From the NCBI GenBank assembly GCA_026392455.1, contig JAPLCB010000004.1:186001-250000 (forward strand): a stretch of DNA of 64,000 nucleotides, written 5' to 3'. A program made the position numbers and the translations under genes. The notes below the pieces were generated by a model. That model worked only from the letters and a program-made list of their open reading frames with translations. It made no database searches and was not told where the DNA came from. Shown piece after piece: positions 44,333 through 53,051 of the stretch. This DNA is from Propionibacteriales bacterium (lineage in GTDB: Bacteria; Actinomycetota; Actinomycetes; Propionibacteriales; Nocardioidaceae). Numbering within the stretch: position 1 is the stretch's first letter; each line of letters begins with the position of its first letter.

Positions 44333-45570
44333 AGGCTGTCGCGCCGGCGGAGCAGGTGGGTCCGCTCGGCCTGGTTCTCCACCAGGGCCAGCGCGTCGTC
44401 GTACGCGGCCGTGGCGTCGCCGGTGCGGCCCAGGCGGCGCAGCAGCTCGGCCCGGGTGACGTGCCACGGGTGGTAGGTGGACAGGTCGAGGCGCTCGGTG
44501 ATCGCGAGCGCCACCTCGGGACCGTCGAGCTCAGCCACGGCCACGGCGCGGTTGAGCTCGACGACCGGGCTCGGCTGGACGACCAGCAGCTGGTCGTAGA
44601 GCTGGACGATCTGCGACCAGTCGGTCATCGAGACGTCGAGGGCGTCGGTGTGCACCGCGTTGATCGCGGCCTGGAGCTGGTAGGGGCCGGGCCGGTTGAT
44701 CGCCAGGCAGCGACGTACCAGGGTGTGGCCCTCGTCGATCAGGGTCGGATCCCACTGCGACCGGTCCTGGTGCTCCAGGGTGACCAGAGCGCCGTCGACG
44801 AAGCGGGCCTCGCGCCGCGCCTCGGTCAGCAGCATCAGGGCCAGCAGGCCGCCGAGCTCGGGATCCTCGATCAAGCCGGTCAGCTGACGGGTCAGCCGGA
44901 TCGCCTCGGTGCAGAGATCGACCCGTACGCCGGTCCCGCTGCTGGCCAGGTAGCCCTCGTTGAAGATCAGGTAGAGCACGGTCATCACGCCGCCGAGGCG
45001 GGTGAGCAGGTCCTCCTCGCGCGGGACCCGGTACGGGATCTTCGCGGCTTTGATCTTCTGCTTCGAGCGGGTGATCCTCTGCGCCATCGTGGTCTCGGGG
45101 ACCAGGAAGGCGTTCGCGATCTCCGCGACCGTGAGCCCGCCGAGCAGGCGCAGGGTCAGGGCGACCCGGTTGTCCAGCGCCAGCGCCGGATGGCAGCAGG
45201 TGAAGACCAGCCGCAGCCGGTCGTCAGTGACCGGCCCGGTGTCCTCGTGGGGCCCGTCGTTCTGGTGGGCGTCCATCAGCATCGTGGCCTCCGCGTGCTT
45301 CGCGTCGCGCTTGCTCTCCCGCCGGATCCGGTCGATCGCCTTGTTCCCGGCGGTCCTCGTCAGCCAGGCACCCGGGTTGGGAGGAATGCCGTCGCCGGGC
45401 CACCGCTCGAGAGCGGTGAGCAGTGCCTCGGCGGCGGCGTCCTCAGCGAGGTCGATGTCCCCGAGACGGCGGATCAGGGTGGCGACCACCCGGCCGTGCT
45501 CGGTGCGCACGATCTCGGTGATCCGTGCACTCAGGTCGGCCGGGCCCGGCTCCGAGGGGGAACCAGTCAT
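44329..45570 (-). CDS. ECF42-type RNA polymerase sigma factor
   Basis: The 413-residue protein has sigma region 2 (LAEDAAAEALLTALERWP; GAWLTRTAGNKAIDRIRRES), region 4 (LGGLTVAEIANAFLVPETTMAQRITRSKQKI) and a long C-terminal extension of about 230 residues with helical repeats (YLIFNEGYLAS..., RCLAINRPGPYQLQAAINAVH). This layout is ECF42, known to pair with DGPF/YCII proteins. Its ATG overlaps the upstream YCII gene (ATGA), giving a DGPF-DGPF-ECF42 operon. No anti-sigma factor is seen; the extension may hold the control. Confidence 0.9.
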   Translation of the reverse strand: MTGSPSEPGPADLSARITEIVRTEHGRVVATLIRRLGDIDLAEDAAAEALLTALERWPGDGIPPNPGAWLTRTAGNKAIDRIRRESKRDAKHAEATMLMDAHQNDGPHEDTGPVTDDRLRLVFTCCHPALALDNRVALTLRLLGGLTVAEIANAFLVPETTMAQRITRSKQKIKAAKIPYRVPREEDLLTRLGGVMTVLYLIFNEGYLASSGTGVRVDLCTEAIRLTRQLTGLIEDPELGGLLALMLLTEARREARFVDGALVTLEHQDRSQWDPTLIDEGHTLVRRCLAINRPGPYQLQAAINAVHTDALDVSMTDWSQIVQLYDQLLVVQPSPVVELNRAVAVAELDGPEVALAITERLDLSTYHPWHVTRAELLRRLGRTGDATAAYDDALALVENQAERTHLLRRRDSL

Positions 45571-45917
45571 TCCGATTGGAACGGCCGGACCTCGACGGCG
45601 CGGGCGCACGCGGCGGATGCCCGCCGGCCGAGCTCGATCGCCTCGTCCAGATCGGCCGCTTCGATCACCCAGAAACCACCGAGGTGCTCCTTGGCCTCCA
45701 GGTACGGGCCGTCGCTGACGACGTTCGCTCCCTTCGCGCCGTCGACGACGGTCGCCGTGCTCGGGTGCTCGAGCCCGCCGCCGAAGACCCAGTGCCCGGA
45801 GGCCTCGATCTCCTCGTTGAACCTGCCGGTGGCCTCGAACATCTCCTGCATCTCCTCGGGCGTGGTGTCGCCCAGGGCGTCCCAGTCGTGGATGACGGAC
45901 AACAGGTACTGGGTCAT
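45567..45917 (-). CDS. YCII/DGPF-family protein
   Basis: The 116-residue protein starts MTQYLLSVIHDWDAL and has the YCII-related core with GGGLEHPSTATVVDG, VSDGPYLEAKEHLGGFWVIEAADLDEAIELGRR. The DGPF motif reads DGPY. These proteins are partners of ECF42 sigma factors; a regulatory role is inferred from the pairing. It is the second of three overlapping genes, sharing an ATGA with the sigma gene downstream and with its own paralogue upstream. Confidence 0.9.
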   Translation of the reverse strand: MTQYLLSVIHDWDALGDTTPEEMQEMFEATGRFNEEIEASGHWVFGGGLEHPSTATVVDGAKGANVVSDGPYLEAKEHLGGFWVIEAADLDEAIELGRRASAACARAVEVRPFQSE

Positions 45918-46285
45918 GCGCGTGCTCCTTCGAGCTCGACCACGCCCTGGAACGGGCGGACCTCGACGATGTTCTTGCAGGCGAACGAGCCGCGGGCCGC
46001 GATGGCGCGGGCCTCGTCCAGGTCGGCGGCCTCGATGACCCAGAAGCCACCGAGTGCTTCCTTGGTCTCGACGTACGGGCCGTCGGTGATCACGTTGGCG
46101 CCCTGGGTGTTGTCGACGACCGAGGCGGCGGTGACCGGTTCCAGGCCGCCGGCGAAGACGAAGTGGCCGGACGCGACGATCTCGTCGTTGAAGGCTCCGG
46201 TGTCGACGAAGGACTGCTGGATCTCGTCCTCGGTCAGGTGCGGGAGGCCCGGCGCGTGAATGACGGACAACAGGTACTGGGTCAT
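45914..46285 (-). CDS. YCII/DGPF-family protein (paralogue)
   Basis: The 123-residue protein starts MTQYLLSVIHAPGLPHLTEDEIQQ, and has GGLEPVTAASVVDNTQGANVITDGPYVETKEALGGFWVIEAADLDEARAI, a close match to its neighbour. Both begin with the same MTQYLLSVIH and share the DGPY motif, so they arose by tandem duplication. It is the first gene of the operon with a promoter upstream at about 46290-46413. The two paralogues may form a heteromer or sense different signals, which is only an inference. Confidence 0.9.
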   Translation of the reverse strand: MTQYLLSVIHAPGLPHLTEDEIQQSFVDTGAFNDEIVASGHFVFAGGLEPVTAASVVDNTQGANVITDGPYVETKEALGGFWVIEAADLDEARAIAARGSFACKNIVEVRPFQGVVELEGARA

Positions 46286-46413
46286 GGTGTGCTCCTCGTT
46301 CGGGGGGCGTCTGCCCCATCTTGTCGTGAACACCACGAACGGTCCGAGGGCGATACGACAGCTGGCGCAAACATTGTGCCGAGAATCTGGCTGCCGCCTG
46401 CGAAACTGAGGTC

Positions 46414-47061
46414 ATGACAACCGTGGTCTCGGTCAATGCGGGCATGCCCCGCGAGGTCTCCTACGAAACGACGTCGCTCCCGACCACCGGCATCGAGAAG
46501 CACCCGGTGACGGGGCCGGTCGCGATCACGTTCGCCGGGGTCGCGGGGAACGCGGTGGCCGACACCCGGAACCACGGGGACGAGCACATGCGCGTCTACG
46601 CCTACTCGGTGGAGGACTACGCCTGGTGGTCCGCCGAGCTCGGCGCCGAGCTGCGACCGGGCCTGTTCGGGGAACAGCTGACCACCGAGGGCCTCGACCT
46701 CAACGCAGCGGTCGTGGGGGAGACCTGGCGGGTGGGGACGGCGCTGCTCCAGATCGCCCACGTCCGGGTCCCGTGCCTGACCTTCAAGGGCTGGATGGGG
46801 GCCAACGACCACGACCCGACGGCCTGGGTGAAACGTTTCACCCTGGCAGGCCGGGCCGGACCGTACTTCCGGGTCCTGCAGGAGGGGGTCGTCGCGGCCG
46901 GCGATCCGGTCGTGGTCGAGTCGCGGCCCGAGCACGGAGTCACCGTGGCGGAGCTCTTCGCGGCGGTGACGATCGCACCGAGGCTGCTGCCCCGGGTGGC
47001 CGCCGTCCCGGGACTGAAGTCCTGGATCTACGAACGCGCCCGCAGCCAGAGTCGTACCTGA
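46414..47061 (+). CDS. MOSC domain protein (YiiM-like)
   Basis: The 215-residue protein has the MOSC domain with HGDEHMRVYAYSVEDYAWW, LRPGLFGEQLTTEGLDLN, and the conserved Cys in IAHVRVPCLTFKGWMG. YiiM-like MOSC proteins carry a molybdenum cofactor and reduce N-hydroxylated compounds. The C-terminal helical tail GVTVAELFAAVT matches the YiiM C-terminal domain. It is divergent from the YCII operon. The ATG start follows a GAGGTC site directly. Confidence 0.9.
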   Translation: MTTVVSVNAGMPREVSYETTSLPTTGIEKHPVTGPVAITFAGVAGNAVADTRNHGDEHMRVYAYSVEDYAWWSAELGAELRPGLFGEQLTTEGLDLNAAVVGETWRVGTALLQIAHVRVPCLTFKGWMGANDHDPTAWVKRFTLAGRAGPYFRVLQEGVVAAGDPVVVESRPEHGVTVAELFAAVTIAPRLLPRVAAVPGLKSWIYERARSQSRT

Positions 47062-47083
47062 GGTCGTACCGTGGTGAGAGACC

Positions 47084-47122
47084 GTTAACCTAGGCGCGTT
47101 CACCACACGTGATCTAGGTTAC
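47084..47122. promoter_or_regulatory. Inverted repeat upstream of the acyl-CoA synthetase
   Basis: TAACCTAG (47086-47093) and CTAGGTTA (47114-47121) are exact reverse complements 20 bases apart, about 40 bases upstream of the ATG at 47162. A fatty-acid-responsive repressor could bind here; none is identified. Confidence 0.45.
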
Positions 47123-47161
47123 GTGGAAGCCCCAGTCGTTCCGGAAAGAAGTGAGCCCCTC

Positions 47162-48991
47162 ATGTCTCCCGTCGTGCGTGACCTGTCCGCCATCGAGAAC
47201 CGTCCGTCGAACATGGCGGTCCAGTTCCGTGACCGGGTCGCCAAAGCCCCGAACGCCGAAGCGTTCCGGTACCCGGTGGCCGACGGGCAACCGTGGGAGT
47301 CGTTGACCTGGAAGCAGGCCGGCGACCGGGTCGAGAAGCTCGCCGCCGGGTTGTTGGCCCTGGGGATCGAGTCCGAGCAGCGGGTCGGCATCGCCGCCGG
47401 CACCCGGGTCGAGTGGATCGAGGCCGACCTCGCGGTCCTCTCCGCGGGAGCCGCAACGACCACCGTCTACCCGTCGACGATGGCGGCCGACGTGGCCTAC
47501 ATCCTGGCCGACTCGGGTTCCAGGATCGTCTTCGCCGAGGACGACGAGCAGGTCCAGAAGCTGAAGGACCACCGCTCCGAGCTGCCGGACCTGTTCAAGG
47601 TCGTGGTCTTCGACGGGACCACCGACGGGGACTGGATCATCGGGCTCGACGACCTCGCGGCGCTGGGGGAGGCCCACCTCGCGGCCCACCCGGACGCCGT
47701 CGACAAGGCCGTGGCCGGTATCAGCGGCGACGGCCTGGCCACCCTGATCTACACCTCCGGCACCACCGGCAAGCCCAAGGGCGTCCGGCTGCGGCACAAC
47801 TCCTGGACCTACGAGGGTGCGGTCATCCAGGCGAACAAGATCCTCGACGAGAACGACCTGCAGTTCCTCTGGCTGCCGATGGCGCACTCCTTCGGGAAGG
47901 TGCTGCTCTCGGCCCAGCTCGCCTGCGGGTTCGCCACCGCGATCGACGGCCGGGTCGACCGGATCATCGACAACGTCGGCATCGTGAAGCCGACCTTCAT
48001 GGGCGCCGCGCCGCGGATCTTCGAGAAGGCCTACGCCCGGATCATCACCATGCAGGCGAGCGAGGGCGGGGCGAAGGAGAAGATCTTCAACGCGGCCTTC
48101 GCCGTGGGCAAGAAGGTCGACGAGCTGACGCTGGCCGGCAAGCCGGTGCCGCTGCTGCTCAAGCTCCAGCACGCCGTCTTCGACAAGCTGGTCTTCAGCA
48201 AGGTCCGCGACCGGTTCGGGGGACGGGTCCGCTTCTTCATCTCCGGCTCGGCCGCGCTCAACCGCGACATCGCCACCTGGTTCCACGCTGCCGGCATCCT
48301 GATCCTGGAGGGTTACGGGCTGACCGAGACCTCGGCCGGTGCCTTCGTCAACCACCCCGACGAGTACAAGATCGGCACCGTGGGTCAGGTCTTCCCGGGA
48401 GCCGACGTCCGCCTCGGCGAGGGCGACGAGATCCAGATCAAGGGCCCCAACATCATGGACGGGTACCACAACCTGCCCGACGAGACCGCCGCCACGCTGA
48501 CCGAGGACGGCTGGTTGCGTACCGGGGACAAGGGTTCCCTGGACTCCGAGGGCTTCCTGACGATCACCGGTCGGATCAAGGAGCTCTTCAAGACCTCCGG
48601 CGGCAAGTACGTCGCGCCCCCGGCGATCGAGGCCAAGTTCAAGGCGATCTGCCCGTACGCCAGCCAGTTCATGGTCTTCGGCAACGAGCGGAACTACTGC
48701 ATCGCGCTGGTCACTCTCGACCCCGACGCCATCGCGGGCTGGGCCGCGGAGAACGGCAAGGCCGGTCAGTCGTACACCGAGATCGTCTCCTCGCCCGAGG
48801 TCAACGCCATGGTCACCGGCTACGTCGAGGAGCTCAACGGCCAGCTGAACCGCTGGGAGACCGTCAAGAAGTTCGAGATCCTGGACCACGACCTGACCAT
48901 CGAGTCCGGTGAGCTGACCCCGTCGCTGAAGGTGAAGCGCAACGTCGTCGAGGTCAACAACAAGGACCTGATCGACGGGCTCTACGCCTAG
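47162..48991 (+). CDS. Long-chain acyl-CoA synthetase (FadD15-type)
   Basis: The 609-residue enzyme activates fatty acids to acyl-CoA via an acyl-adenylate. It has the P-loop LIYTSGTTGKPKGV, MAHSFGKVLLSAQLA, GYGLTETSAGAF, and the hinge DGWLRTGDKGSLDSEGFLTITGRIKELFKTSGGKYVAPPAIE, with a C-terminal Lys in SLKVKRN. The long insert and high similarity to FadD15 place it in the long-chain group. I took ATG 47162 with GGAAAGAAG upstream. It fits the WS/DGAT at 38-39 kb in a lipid-storage role. Confidence 0.93.
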   Translation: MSPVVRDLSAIENRPSNMAVQFRDRVAKAPNAEAFRYPVADGQPWESLTWKQAGDRVEKLAAGLLALGIESEQRVGIAAGTRVEWIEADLAVLSAGAATTTVYPSTMAADVAYILADSGSRIVFAEDDEQVQKLKDHRSELPDLFKVVVFDGTTDGDWIIGLDDLAALGEAHLAAHPDAVDKAVAGISGDGLATLIYTSGTTGKPKGVRLRHNSWTYEGAVIQANKILDENDLQFLWLPMAHSFGKVLLSAQLACGFATAIDGRVDRIIDNVGIVKPTFMGAAPRIFEKAYARIITMQASEGGAKEKIFNAAFAVGKKVDELTLAGKPVPLLLKLQHAVFDKLVFSKVRDRFGGRVRFFISGSAALNRDIATWFHAAGILILEGYGLTETSAGAFVNHPDEYKIGTVGQVFPGADVRLGEGDEIQIKGPNIMDGYHNLPDETAATLTEDGWLRTGDKGSLDSEGFLTITGRIKELFKTSGGKYVAPPAIEAKFKAICPYASQFMVFGNERNYCIALVTLDPDAIAGWAAENGKAGQSYTEIVSSPEVNAMVTGYVEELNGQLNRWETVKKFEILDHDLTIESGELTPSLKVKRNVVEVNNKDLIDGLYA

Positions 48992-49036
48992 GAGCGAGGC
49001 CAAGCCGAGCTTGCTCGTGCTTGTGCTGAGCGACGA

Positions 49037-49054
49037 CGGCGCCCAGGAGCGCCG
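49037..49054 (+). terminator. Hairpin after the acyl-CoA synthetase gene
   Basis: CGGCGC (49037-49042) pairs with GCGCCG (49049-49054) around six bases, 46 bases after the stop. There is no T run, so it is a weak candidate. Confidence 0.35.
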
Positions 49055-49127
49055 CGACGATCACGCCTAAGCGGGTTCATCGCGGCCGCACAGGAACCGC
49101 ACAGACCCGGCGGGCATGGTCTTCGGT

Positions 49128-50003
49128 ATGAGCGCAGACGAGATCCACGACCACGACCGCGGCCTTTCCCACGACCTCCCGAAGCTGATCGAGCTCCGGG
49201 AGCAGAACCTGGGGCGGCGCCGGCTGTTCGGCCTCCTCGGCGGGCTGTCGGCGGCGGGCGTGCTCGCGGCCTGCGGGACCGACGAGGCCGCGAGCGGCAC
49301 GTCGACGAGCACGACGACCCAGGGCGCCCGGCCCGGAGCACCTCCGGTCGGCGCTGGGAGCAGCACGGCGGTGGCGGACGGCGAGATCCCGGAGGAGACG
49401 GCCGGCCCGTTCCCGGGCGACGGGTCCAACGGCAAGAACGTCCTCAGCCAGTCCGGGGTGGTCCGCTCGGACATCAGGTCCAGCTTCGCCGGGGCGACCG
49501 GGGTCGCCGAGGGGGTGGCGCTCACGGTGCGGCTCAAGGTGTACGACCTGACCGGTGAGACCACCAAGGCGCTGCCCGGCGCAGCGGTCTACCTGTGGCA
49601 CTGCGACCGTGAGGGCCGCTACTCGATGTACGACTCCGAGATCGCCGACCAGAACTACCTGCGCGGGGTCCAGGAGGCCGACGGGGACGGGTGGGTGGAG
49701 TTCACCAGCATCTACCCGGCGGCGTACGACGGTCGCTGGCCGCACATCCACTTCGAGGTCTACGGCTCGGTCGCCGACGCCACCGCCGCCACCAACAAGC
49801 TGCGGACCTCGCAGCTGGCCTTCCCGCAGGAGACCTGTGAGTCGGTCTACGCGACGTCCGGTTACCAGGCCAGTGTCAGCAACCTGGCGCGGACCAGTCT
49901 GGACACAGACATGGTCTTCTCCGACGGCTACTCGCTGCAGCTGGCGACGATGACCGGCTCGGTGAGCGAGGGCTACGTGGCGACGCTCAACGTGCCGGTC
50001 TGA
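49128..50003 (+). CDS. Exported intradiol ring-cleavage dioxygenase-like protein
   Basis: The 291-residue protein has a twin-Arg region GRRRLFGLLGGLSAAGVLAAC (RRR at 30-32) with a lipobox Cys at 49, so it is exported by Tat and probably lipid-anchored. After a Ser/Thr/Gly-rich linker comes an intradiol dioxygenase-like domain with LPGAAVYLWHCDREGRYSMYD and the iron ligands HxH in WPHIHFEVYG. Classical members open catechol rings with iron. The tyrosine ligands are plausible but not certain. ATG 49128 is preferred over ATG 49116. Confidence 0.82.
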   Translation: MSADEIHDHDRGLSHDLPKLIELREQNLGRRRLFGLLGGLSAAGVLAACGTDEAASGTSTSTTTQGARPGAPPVGAGSSTAVADGEIPEETAGPFPGDGSNGKNVLSQSGVVRSDIRSSFAGATGVAEGVALTVRLKVYDLTGETTKALPGAAVYLWHCDREGRYSMYDSEIADQNYLRGVQEADGDGWVEFTSIYPAAYDGRWPHIHFEVYGSVADATAATNKLRTSQLAFPQETCESVYATSGYQASVSNLARTSLDTDMVFSDGYSLQLATMTGSVSEGYVATLNVPV

Positions 50004-50032
50004 TCGTCGCGGACAGGCACTAGGCTCAGCCA

Positions 50033-51232
50033 GTGCCATCGACCCTGCCTGACGGAGATCCGGCGCCCGCGGACGGATCGTTGCCGCCCTCGGCCCTGAC
50101 CGATCTCGCCGAACGATCACTGGGGGCCTACCTGCACGTGCCGTTCTGCGCGGTGCGTTGCGGGTACTGCGACTTCAACACCTACACCGCGACCGAGCTC
50201 GGCGGGGGCGCGTCGCAGGCGTCGTACGCCAGCACGGCGGTCCGGGAGGTGGAGCTGCTGGCAGGGGTCCTGCCGGGCGCTCCGGCGGTCAGCACCGTCT
50301 TCTTCGGGGGCGGGACGCCGACCCTGCTGCCGAGTGCCGACCTGGTGGCGATGCTCGGTGCCGTCCGCGAGCGGTTCGGGCTGGCCCCGGGGGCCGAGGT
50401 GACGACCGAGGCGAACCCGGACAGCGTCACCCCCGAGAGCCTCGCCGAGCTGCGGGCGGGCGGGTTCACCCGGGTCTCCTTCGGGATGCAGTCGGCGGTG
50501 CCCTCGGTGCTCGCGGTCCTGGACCGGACCCACGACCCCGAGCGGGTCCCGCAGGCCGTGGCCTGGGCGCGCGACGCCGGGTTCGAGCAGGTCAGCCTGG
50601 ACCTGATCTACGGGACGCCGGGGGAGTCGGTGGCCGACTGGGAGACCTCGGTCCGGGCGGCGCTGGCCTGCGAACCGGACCACGTGTCGGCGTACTCGTT
50701 GATCGTCGAGGACGGCACCGCGTTCGCCCGCAAGGTCCGGACCGGCGTGGTCCCGCTCCCGGACGAGGACGACCTGGCCGACAAGTACGAGGTCGTCGAC
50801 GACCTGCTCACCGCGTCCGGCCTGGACTGGTACGAGGTGTCGAACTGGGCCCGTGGTGGTCAGTCACGCTGCCGGCACAACGAGCTCTACTGGACGTCGC
50901 AGAACTGGCTCGGCGTCGGTCCCGGCGCCCATGCCCACGTCGGCGGGGTCCGCTGGTGGAACGCCAAGCACCCGACCGCGTACGCCGCGCGGCTGGAGGC
51001 CGGGGAGTCCCCGGCGCTGGCGCGGGAGGTCCTGGACGCCGAGACCCGGCGGGTCGAGCGGGTGCTGCTCGAGGTCCGGCTGCGGGACGGTTTGGACCTG
51101 GCGCTGGTCGATCCTGCCCGGGTCGGGTCCGTCGTCGCCGCCGGGCTCGCCGACGTCACCGGTGGCCGGCTGGTGCTGACCCGGCGGGGTCGGTTGCTCG
51201 CCGACGCCGTGGTGCGCGACCTGGTGGGTTGA
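50033..51232 (+). CDS. hemW: Heme chaperone HemW
   Basis: HemW is a radical-SAM-family protein that hands heme to other proteins; it resembles coproporphyrinogen III oxidase HemN but lacks that activity. The 399-residue protein has the radical-SAM motif in VPFCAVRCGYCDFNTY (CxxxCxxC), GGGTPTLL, FGMQSAV and HNELYWTSQNWLGVGPGAH. The fourth Cys of HemN is not present, as expected for HemW. It is separated from lepA by 8 kb of accessory genes; in many actinobacteria the two stand close together. The start is GTG. Confidence 0.93.
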   Translation: MPSTLPDGDPAPADGSLPPSALTDLAERSLGAYLHVPFCAVRCGYCDFNTYTATELGGGASQASYASTAVREVELLAGVLPGAPAVSTVFFGGGTPTLLPSADLVAMLGAVRERFGLAPGAEVTTEANPDSVTPESLAELRAGGFTRVSFGMQSAVPSVLAVLDRTHDPERVPQAVAWARDAGFEQVSLDLIYGTPGESVADWETSVRAALACEPDHVSAYSLIVEDGTAFARKVRTGVVPLPDEDDLADKYEVVDDLLTASGLDWYEVSNWARGGQSRCRHNELYWTSQNWLGVGPGAHAHVGGVRWWNAKHPTAYAARLEAGESPALAREVLDAETRRVERVLLEVRLRDGLDLALVDPARVGSVVAAGLADVTGGRLVLTRRGRLLADAVVRDLVG

Positions 51233-51251
51233 GGCACCGTAGGGTCGCCCC

Positions 51252-52139
51252 ATGAGCGAACGAGTGGCGGTGTACATCGACTTCGACAACGTGGTCATCT
51301 CGCAGTACGACAACGTGCACGGCAAGCAGGCGTGGCGCAACGACGAAGCCCGCAAGCGCACCGGGTCCACTGGTTCGGGCGACCCGGTGGACCTCAAGCT
51401 GGCCACGGCCCAGATCGACATCGGCGCGATCATCGACTACGCCGCGTCCTTCGGCACCGTCGCCCTGAGCCGCGCGTACGCGGACTGGTCGGTGCCGGCG
51501 AACGCGGCGTACAAGAACGACCTGATGAGCCGGGCGCTCCAGCTGGTCCAGCTGTTCGCGGCCTCGGGGGTGAAGAACGGCGCCGACATCCGGTTGTCGG
51601 TGGACGTGATCGAGGACCTGATCCGGCACCCGGACTTCACCCACGTGGTGATCGTCGCCGGCGACTCCGACTACGTCCCGCTCGCGCAGCGCTGCAAGCA
51701 GCTGAGCCGTCACGTGGTCGGGATCGGTGTCGCCGGCTCGACGAGCAAGGCGCTGGTCTCGGCCTGCGACGAGTTCATCGACTACGCCGACCTGCCCGGG
51801 GTGACGCCGCCACCGGTGCGTCCGGCTGCGGCCGAGAAGGCCCCGGCCAAGAAGGCAGCCAAGAAGACCGCGGCCAAGAAGGCGGTGCCGGCACCCGAGC
51901 CGGCCACGCCCGACCAGGCAGCAACCGACCTGCTGGTCCGCGCGATCCGGGTCGGGCTCCAGAAGAGCGACGACGACTGGCTCAACGCCGGTGGGCTGAA
52001 GAGCCAGCTGCAGCGGATGGATCCGGCGTTCAAGGAGAAGTCGCTGGGCTTCAGCAGCTTCCGGGCTTTCGTGGAGTCCCGTACCGAGCAGGTCGAGGCC
52101 CGCGAGGAGAACAACCAGCTCAAGGTGCGCCTGCGCTAG
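51252..52139 (+). CDS. NYN-domain nuclease-like protein with C-terminal OST-HTH domain
   Basis: The 295-residue protein has an N-terminal NYN (PIN-like) domain with acidic residues at VYIDFDN (Asp 10, Asp 12), VDVIEDLIRHP and VAGDSDYVPL, all typical of LabA/DUF88 nucleases. A linker of about 20 residues (190-215) is built of Ala and Lys (PAKKAAKKTAAKKA). The C-terminus is an OST-HTH/LOTUS-like domain (ATDLLVRAIRVGLQKSDDDWLNAGGLKSQLQRMDPAFKEKSLGFSSFRAFVES). It may cut or bind RNA. It is 19 bases after hemW. Confidence 0.82.
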   Translation: MSERVAVYIDFDNVVISQYDNVHGKQAWRNDEARKRTGSTGSGDPVDLKLATAQIDIGAIIDYAASFGTVALSRAYADWSVPANAAYKNDLMSRALQLVQLFAASGVKNGADIRLSVDVIEDLIRHPDFTHVVIVAGDSDYVPLAQRCKQLSRHVVGIGVAGSTSKALVSACDEFIDYADLPGVTPPPVRPAAAEKAPAKKAAKKTAAKKAVPAPEPATPDQAATDLLVRAIRVGLQKSDDDWLNAGGLKSQLQRMDPAFKEKSLGFSSFRAFVESRTEQVEAREENNQLKVRLR

Positions 52140-52993
52140 CCGGTCACGAAGTCGATGAGCTCCTCCACCCGGCCCAGCAGCGACGGTTCCAGGTCGGCGT
52201 AGGACTCGACCTTGGACAAGATGTGCTTCCAGGCCCGCGCGATGTCGGCCTGGTCGCGGTGCGGCCAACCGAACTGCTGGCAGATGCCCTTCTTCCACTC
52301 GATGTTGCGCGGGACCGAGGGCCAGGCGTCCTTGCCGAGACGCTCGGGCTTCACTGCCGCCCAGACGTCGATGTAGGGATGGCCGAGGATCAGCACGTTC
52401 TTGCCGATCGGCGACTTCCGCACGGAGTCCGCGATCCGGCTCTCCTTCGAACCGTGCACCAGGTGGTCGACCAGGACGCCGACCTTCCGGTCCGGGCCGG
52501 GGCCGAACGCCCGCAGGTGGGCCGAGAGGTCGTCGATGCCCTCCAGGTACTCGACGACGACACCCTCGATCCGCAGGTCCGCGCCCCAGACCTTCTCGAT
52601 CAGCTCGGCGTCGTGGCGGCCCTCGACGAAGATCCGGCTCGCTCGCGCTACCCGTGCCTTCGCACCGACGACGGCGACCGACCCCGAGGCGGTCCGGGTC
52701 GGGGAGACCGGGCCCTTCTTGTTCGGTGCCACCAGGATCACCGGGACCCCGTCGAGCAGGAAGCCGGGCCCGAGCGGGAAGGTGCGGCGCCGCTGCCGGC
52801 GGTCCTCCAGGATCAGGGTGCCGAGGTCGCGCTCGATCTTGACGATCTCCCCGCAGAAGTCGGTCATCACCTCTTCGACGACCTGGCCGATCTCGGCGGT
52901 CACCTCCACCGAGCGACCGTTCTTGGGCTTGCGCCAGTCGGAGCTCAGGACGTCGGAGCCGTAGCGGTCACCAGGGTTGCTGAAGGAGGGCAC
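52136..52993 (-). CDS. DUF3097 family protein
   Basis: The 285-residue protein fits DUF3097, an actinobacterial family. It has an N-terminal positive part, a beta segment VKIERDLGTLILEDRRQRRRTFPLG, and a Toprim-like middle with RIFVEGRHDAELIEKVWG and VGVLVDHLVHGSKE. A C-terminal WKHILSKVESYADLEPSLLGRVEELIDFV helix follows. The Toprim-like DxD suggests metal-dependent nucleic-acid binding, but the function is unknown. Starts at GTG 52993 and overlaps the NYN gene by four bases at its stop. Confidence 0.85.
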   Translation of the reverse strand: MPSFSNPGDRYGSDVLSSDWRKPKNGRSVEVTAEIGQVVEEVMTDFCGEIVKIERDLGTLILEDRRQRRRTFPLGPGFLLDGVPVILVAPNKKGPVSPTRTASGSVAVVGAKARVARASRIFVEGRHDAELIEKVWGADLRIEGVVVEYLEGIDDLSAHLRAFGPGPDRKVGVLVDHLVHGSKESRIADSVRKSPIGKNVLILGHPYIDVWAAVKPERLGKDAWPSVPRNIEWKKGICQQFGWPHRDQADIARAWKHILSKVESYADLEPSLLGRVEELIDFVTG

Positions 52994-53051
52994 CGGGTAA
53001 CGCTAGGCACTTCGGCCCGCTCGGGCGCGCAGGCTCGCCTAGGCTCGGCCC

